DNA from: CAYVVT01 sp964454335
Lineage (GTDB): Bacteria; Fidelibacterota; UBA8477; JABMPR01
DNA: 64,000 nucleotides
Direction of reading: 5' to 3'
Assembly (NCBI GenBank): GCA_964454335.1
Contig: CAYVVT010000002.1
Span: 62,001-126,000 of the forward strand
Shown here piece by piece: positions 62,007 to 64,000 of the stretch. Position numbers and translations under genes: made by a program. The first letter of the stretch is position 1. Each line of letters begins with the position of its first letter. Below the pieces are notes generated by a model. It saw only the letters and a list, made by a program, of their open reading frames with translations, did not search any database and was not told the DNA's origin.

Positions 62007-63101
62007 ATGGGTTTTTTTGATGCTCCTGATCTGAATCACCACGAACAGGTGGTTTTTGCCCATGATGAGATTACTGGCCTACGGGCGATCATTGCCATCC
62101 ATAATACGAGTCTGGGACCATCACTTGGTGGTTGCCGCGTGTGGAATTATGAGACCGAAGAGGAAGCTCTTCGGGATGTTCTGCGACTCTCGGAAGGCAT
62201 GACCTACAAATCAGCCCTGGCTGGATTGAACATCGGTGGCGGAAAATCAGTGATCCTTGGCCGTGTTCGTGACGTGGGGAATGAAGCAGCCTTCAGGGCT
62301 TTCGGCAGGCTCGTGGACAGCGTCGGCGGCCGCTATATCACCGCCGAGGATGTCAATACCACACCCCGGATGATGGAATGGGTCCGTGAGGAGACTGAAT
62401 TTGTCGTGGGGCTGGCTCCAGAACTCGGTGGCAGTGGTGATCCCTCACCCTTCACGGCCTGGGGAACATTTGTTGGGATGAAGGCCGCCTGCAAGAAGCT
62501 GTATGGAAATGACAGTCTCGAGGGACGCAAGGTCTCTGTTCAGGGACTGGGTCACGTTGGTCTGTACCTGGTTGAACATCTATCCGAAGCAGGTGCCCAT
62601 GTGATCGTGACAGATATCAAGGAGGAGAAAGTAGCTGAAGTCACCACATTGAAGAATGTGACCTCCTGTGCACCGGATGAGATCTATGATCAGGATGTGG
62701 ACATCTATGCACCCTGTGCACTTGGATCCACCGTAAATGATGAGACATTGCCAAAGCTGAAATGTCCCATCATCGCAGGTGCTGCCAATAACGTTTTGGC
62801 CGATTATGACAAACATGGCCAGATCCTCTTGGACAAAGGTGTTCTCTATGCCCCGGATTATGCCATCAACGCTGGCGGCGTGATCAACGTCTATGGTGAG
62901 TTCGAAGGCTATAACGAAAAGCGTTCCTATGACCGCGTGAACCATATCTATGATGTGCTCCTGGAGATCTTCAATCGTTCCGAGGAGAGCAAGATCCCCA
63001 CGATGCAGGCAGCAGATGAACTGGCGGAGGAGCGGATCCAGAAGATCGGCCGTCTGAAACAGATGAAGCGGTCCGGAGAACGTCTTTTTTCAAAGATGTA
63101 G
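62007..63101 (+). CDS. Leucine/valine-type amino acid dehydrogenase
   Basis: A 364-residue Glu/Leu/Phe/Val dehydrogenase. The substrate-site signature SLGGCRVWNY and the catalytic Lys region YKSALAGLNIGGGKSVI are present, followed by a Rossmann domain with VQGLGHVGLYLVEHL. The short length and GGCR motif match leucine (or phenylalanine/valine) dehydrogenases rather than glutamate dehydrogenase. It oxidatively deaminates branched-chain amino acids, feeding the operon. ATG 62007 is preceded by GAGGAAGGTGG; a GTG two codons upstream is less likely. Confidence 0.92.
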   Translation: MGFFDAPDLNHHEQVVFAHDEITGLRAIIAIHNTSLGPSLGGCRVWNYETEEEALRDVLRLSEGMTYKSALAGLNIGGGKSVILGRVRDVGNEAAFRAFGRLVDSVGGRYITAEDVNTTPRMMEWVREETEFVVGLAPELGGSGDPSPFTAWGTFVGMKAACKKLYGNDSLEGRKVSVQGLGHVGLYLVEHLSEAGAHVIVTDIKEEKVAEVTTLKNVTSCAPDEIYDQDVDIYAPCALGSTVNDETLPKLKCPIIAGAANNVLADYDKHGQILLDKGVLYAPDYAINAGGVINVYGEFEGYNEKRSYDRVNHIYDVLLEIFNRSEESKIPTMQAADELAEERIQKIGRLKQMKRSGERLFSKM

Positions 63102-63121
63102 GGACTTAGATTCAAACATCC

Positions 63122-63550
63122 ATGCAGGAAAGACGCAAAGCCCGGGAATTCGTCGTTCAGGTGACCTACGCACATGAGATCCTGAACGAAAATCTCGACA
63201 CGACCTTCGATCGGCTCCTGGACATCGGGAAGCTGCCACAGGACCTTGCCGAATTCTCGCGCACTCTCTGTGGTCACATCGTGGCCCATCGACAGCAGTT
63301 CGATGATCTCATCGCGAGCAAGTCCAAGAACTGGGACCTCACGCGGATCGCCCTGCTTGACCGACTGATCCTGAGAATGGCTCTGGCTGAATTCTTCTAT
63401 CTGCCGGATATACCGCCCAAGGTTTCCATCTCCGAGGCAATTGAGATCGCAAAGATCTTCAGTACCGACGAGAGTAGCAGCTTCGTGAATGGGATCCTGG
63501 ACGCCATCCTGAACGATGCCCTGGCAGAGGGCAGTATCAAGATGGTCTGA
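63122..63550 (+). CDS. nusB: Transcription antitermination factor NusB
   Basis: A 142-residue all-helical protein that binds boxA RNA with NusE during rRNA transcription. ERRKAREFVVQVTYAHEI at the start, and ISEAIEIAKIFSTDESSSFVNGILDAI at the end, are the family signature. Standard length. It starts 20 bases after the amino-acid dehydrogenase gene and is followed by an intrinsic terminator. Confidence 0.95.
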   Translation: MQERRKAREFVVQVTYAHEILNENLDTTFDRLLDIGKLPQDLAEFSRTLCGHIVAHRQQFDDLIASKSKNWDLTRIALLDRLILRMALAEFFYLPDIPPKVSISEAIEIAKIFSTDESSSFVNGILDAILNDALAEGSIKMV

Positions 63551-63576
63551 AAAAGGCTGGAAAACGTAAAAAGTAC

Positions 63577-63605
63577 AGGCCGTCCACGATGGGCGGCCTT
63601 TTTTA
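63577..63605 (+). terminator. Terminator after nusB
   Basis: AGGCCGTCCA / TGGGCGGCCT (10 bp, one G-U pair) with a CGA loop and a TTTTTT tail. Confidence 0.88.
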
Positions 63606-63626
63606 ATTACGAATTACGAAATTAGA
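63606..63626. repeat. Short tandem heptamer repeat (ATTACGA type)
   Basis: Two exact ATTACGA units and a degenerate third (AATTAG) lie directly after the nusB terminator. Same family as the TCACGAA units at 3784-3805; CGAATCACGA recurs near 63,680. Confidence 0.4.
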
Positions 63627-63748
63627 AAGAGGAATCGAGAAAGGTATTGAGCCCCAGCGATTGGACTCTTCGAGCAACGAATCACGAGTATCGAAACACC
63701 ACCTGAGAAACATCTTCGATTGATATAGCGTAGGATTATTTTAGCGCC

Positions 63749-64000
63749 ATGGTAATGAAACTACTGACACAGATCTTTGGTACCAGCTCCACCCGTGAGA
63801 TGAAGCAGCTCACCCCCAAGGTGGATGCCATAAACGCAAAATACGCAGAGCTGGAAAATGCTACTCAGGATGATCTTATCGCCCGGACCAGAGCTTGGCA
63901 GGAGCGCATCAAGCTCGAGCGTGAAGAACTGACACAGACACTGCAGGCCGAGGGACGGGAATCCAAACAGATCGATGAAAAGGTATATGCGCTGGAGCAG
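63749..64000 (+). CDS. secA: SecA, N-terminal part (cut by window end)
   Basis: The first 84 residues of preprotein translocase ATPase SecA, open to the window end. IFGTSSTREMKQLTPKVDAINAKY and DLIARTRAWQERIK match the SecA N-terminus. The segment after RIK (EREELTQTLQAEGRESKQIDE) is extra relative to E. coli SecA, as in Bacteroidetes SecA. Start is ATG 63749 or ATG 63755; AGGA is rather far from both. Confidence 0.9.
   Translation, partial: MVMKLLTQIFGTSSTREMKQLTPKVDAINAKYAELENATQDDLIARTRAWQERIKLEREELTQTLQAEGRESKQIDEKVYALEQ

Noticed and set aside
1..64000. tRNA, rRNA, CRISPR array, prophage or insertion sequence
   Set aside because: I looked for T-loop-like and repeat-spacer patterns, integrases and transposases on both strands and saw none. 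The HTH of the 39.6 kb protein looks transposase-like, but there is no catalytic domain or terminal repeat around it.

Overview
The window looks like a chromosomal, non-mobile stretch of a Gram-negative, proteolytic heterotroph from the Fibrobacteres-Chlorobi-Bacteroidetes (FCB) superphylum. I infer a lineage near Marinimicrobia, KSB1 or Ignavibacteria rather than a classical Bacteroidetes. The evidence is a TonB-dependent receptor with a carboxypeptidase-regulatory-like N-terminus, two secreted M6 proteases ending in a YPNPFNP type-A sorting tail (type IX secretion style), a YbeY whose third metal ligand is Asp, a SecA whose N-terminal region carries extra residues, and several lipoproteins. 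Shine-Dalgarno sites (AGGAGG or AAGGAG) are clear and fix many starts. No rRNA, tRNA, CRISPR array, transposase or phage gene was seen; the only stable RNA gene is RNase P RNA.

Layout. 1-3.8 kb: end of a coiled-coil protein, an HMA-like lipoprotein, a class V aminotransferase-fold enzyme, DUF302 and a TPR lipoprotein. 3.8-7 kb (minus): M20 and M3 peptidases. 7.1-9 kb: metallo-beta-lactamase-fold hydrolase and epoxyqueuosine reductase. 9-10.6 kb (minus): a very small beta-carbonic-anhydrase-like protein and a GH3 hexosaminidase. 10.6-11.5 kb: a paired REP-like repeat and Hsp20. 11.6-16.7 kb (minus): acetyl-CoA synthetase, a membrane protein fused to a THEP1-type NTPase, and an EpmA-like synthetase. 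16.7-20.6 kb: a PolX-like protein with a degenerate polymerase site, endonuclease III, acylphosphatase, an ArsC-like protein, a Cys-rich lipoprotein and a PC4-like protein. 20.6-22.2 kb (minus): FetAB-like ABC exporter. 22.3-24.8 kb: glutaryl-CoA dehydrogenase, a glycine-zipper peptide and GalE. 25-40 kb: a housekeeping run (topA, glyQS, a zinc-ribbon coiled-coil protein, rnpB, recJ, fabH, an acyl-CoA dehydrogenase, pgpH, ybeY, a CBS transporter-like protein, mazG) ending in a histone-H1-like protein. 40-43.2 kb (minus): PAP2 phosphatase and a large six-hairpin glycosidase lipoprotein. 43.5-46 kb: etfBA and a phosphoglycolate phosphatase. 46-52.7 kb: tandem M6 proteases and an EamA transporter. 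52.8-55.7 kb (minus): the TonB-dependent receptor. 56-64 kb: U32 protein, PhoH, a thiolase / 3-hydroxyacyl-CoA dehydrogenase / acyl-CoA dehydrogenase / amino-acid dehydrogenase run, nusB and the start of secA.

How it fits together. Secreted M6 proteases, M3 and M20 peptidases and the TonB receptor would supply peptides and amino acids. Leucine-type dehydrogenase, glutaryl-CoA dehydrogenase, two further acyl-CoA dehydrogenases, hydroxyacyl-CoA dehydrogenase and thiolase would oxidise the carbon skeletons, passing electrons to EtfAB, while Acs activates acetate. The most unusual items are the fused membrane/THEP1 protein, the PolX homologue with both paired catalytic aspartates replaced by alanine, the Cys/His-repeat lipoprotein, the histone-like DNA-binding protein and the very short carbonic-anhydrase-like protein.
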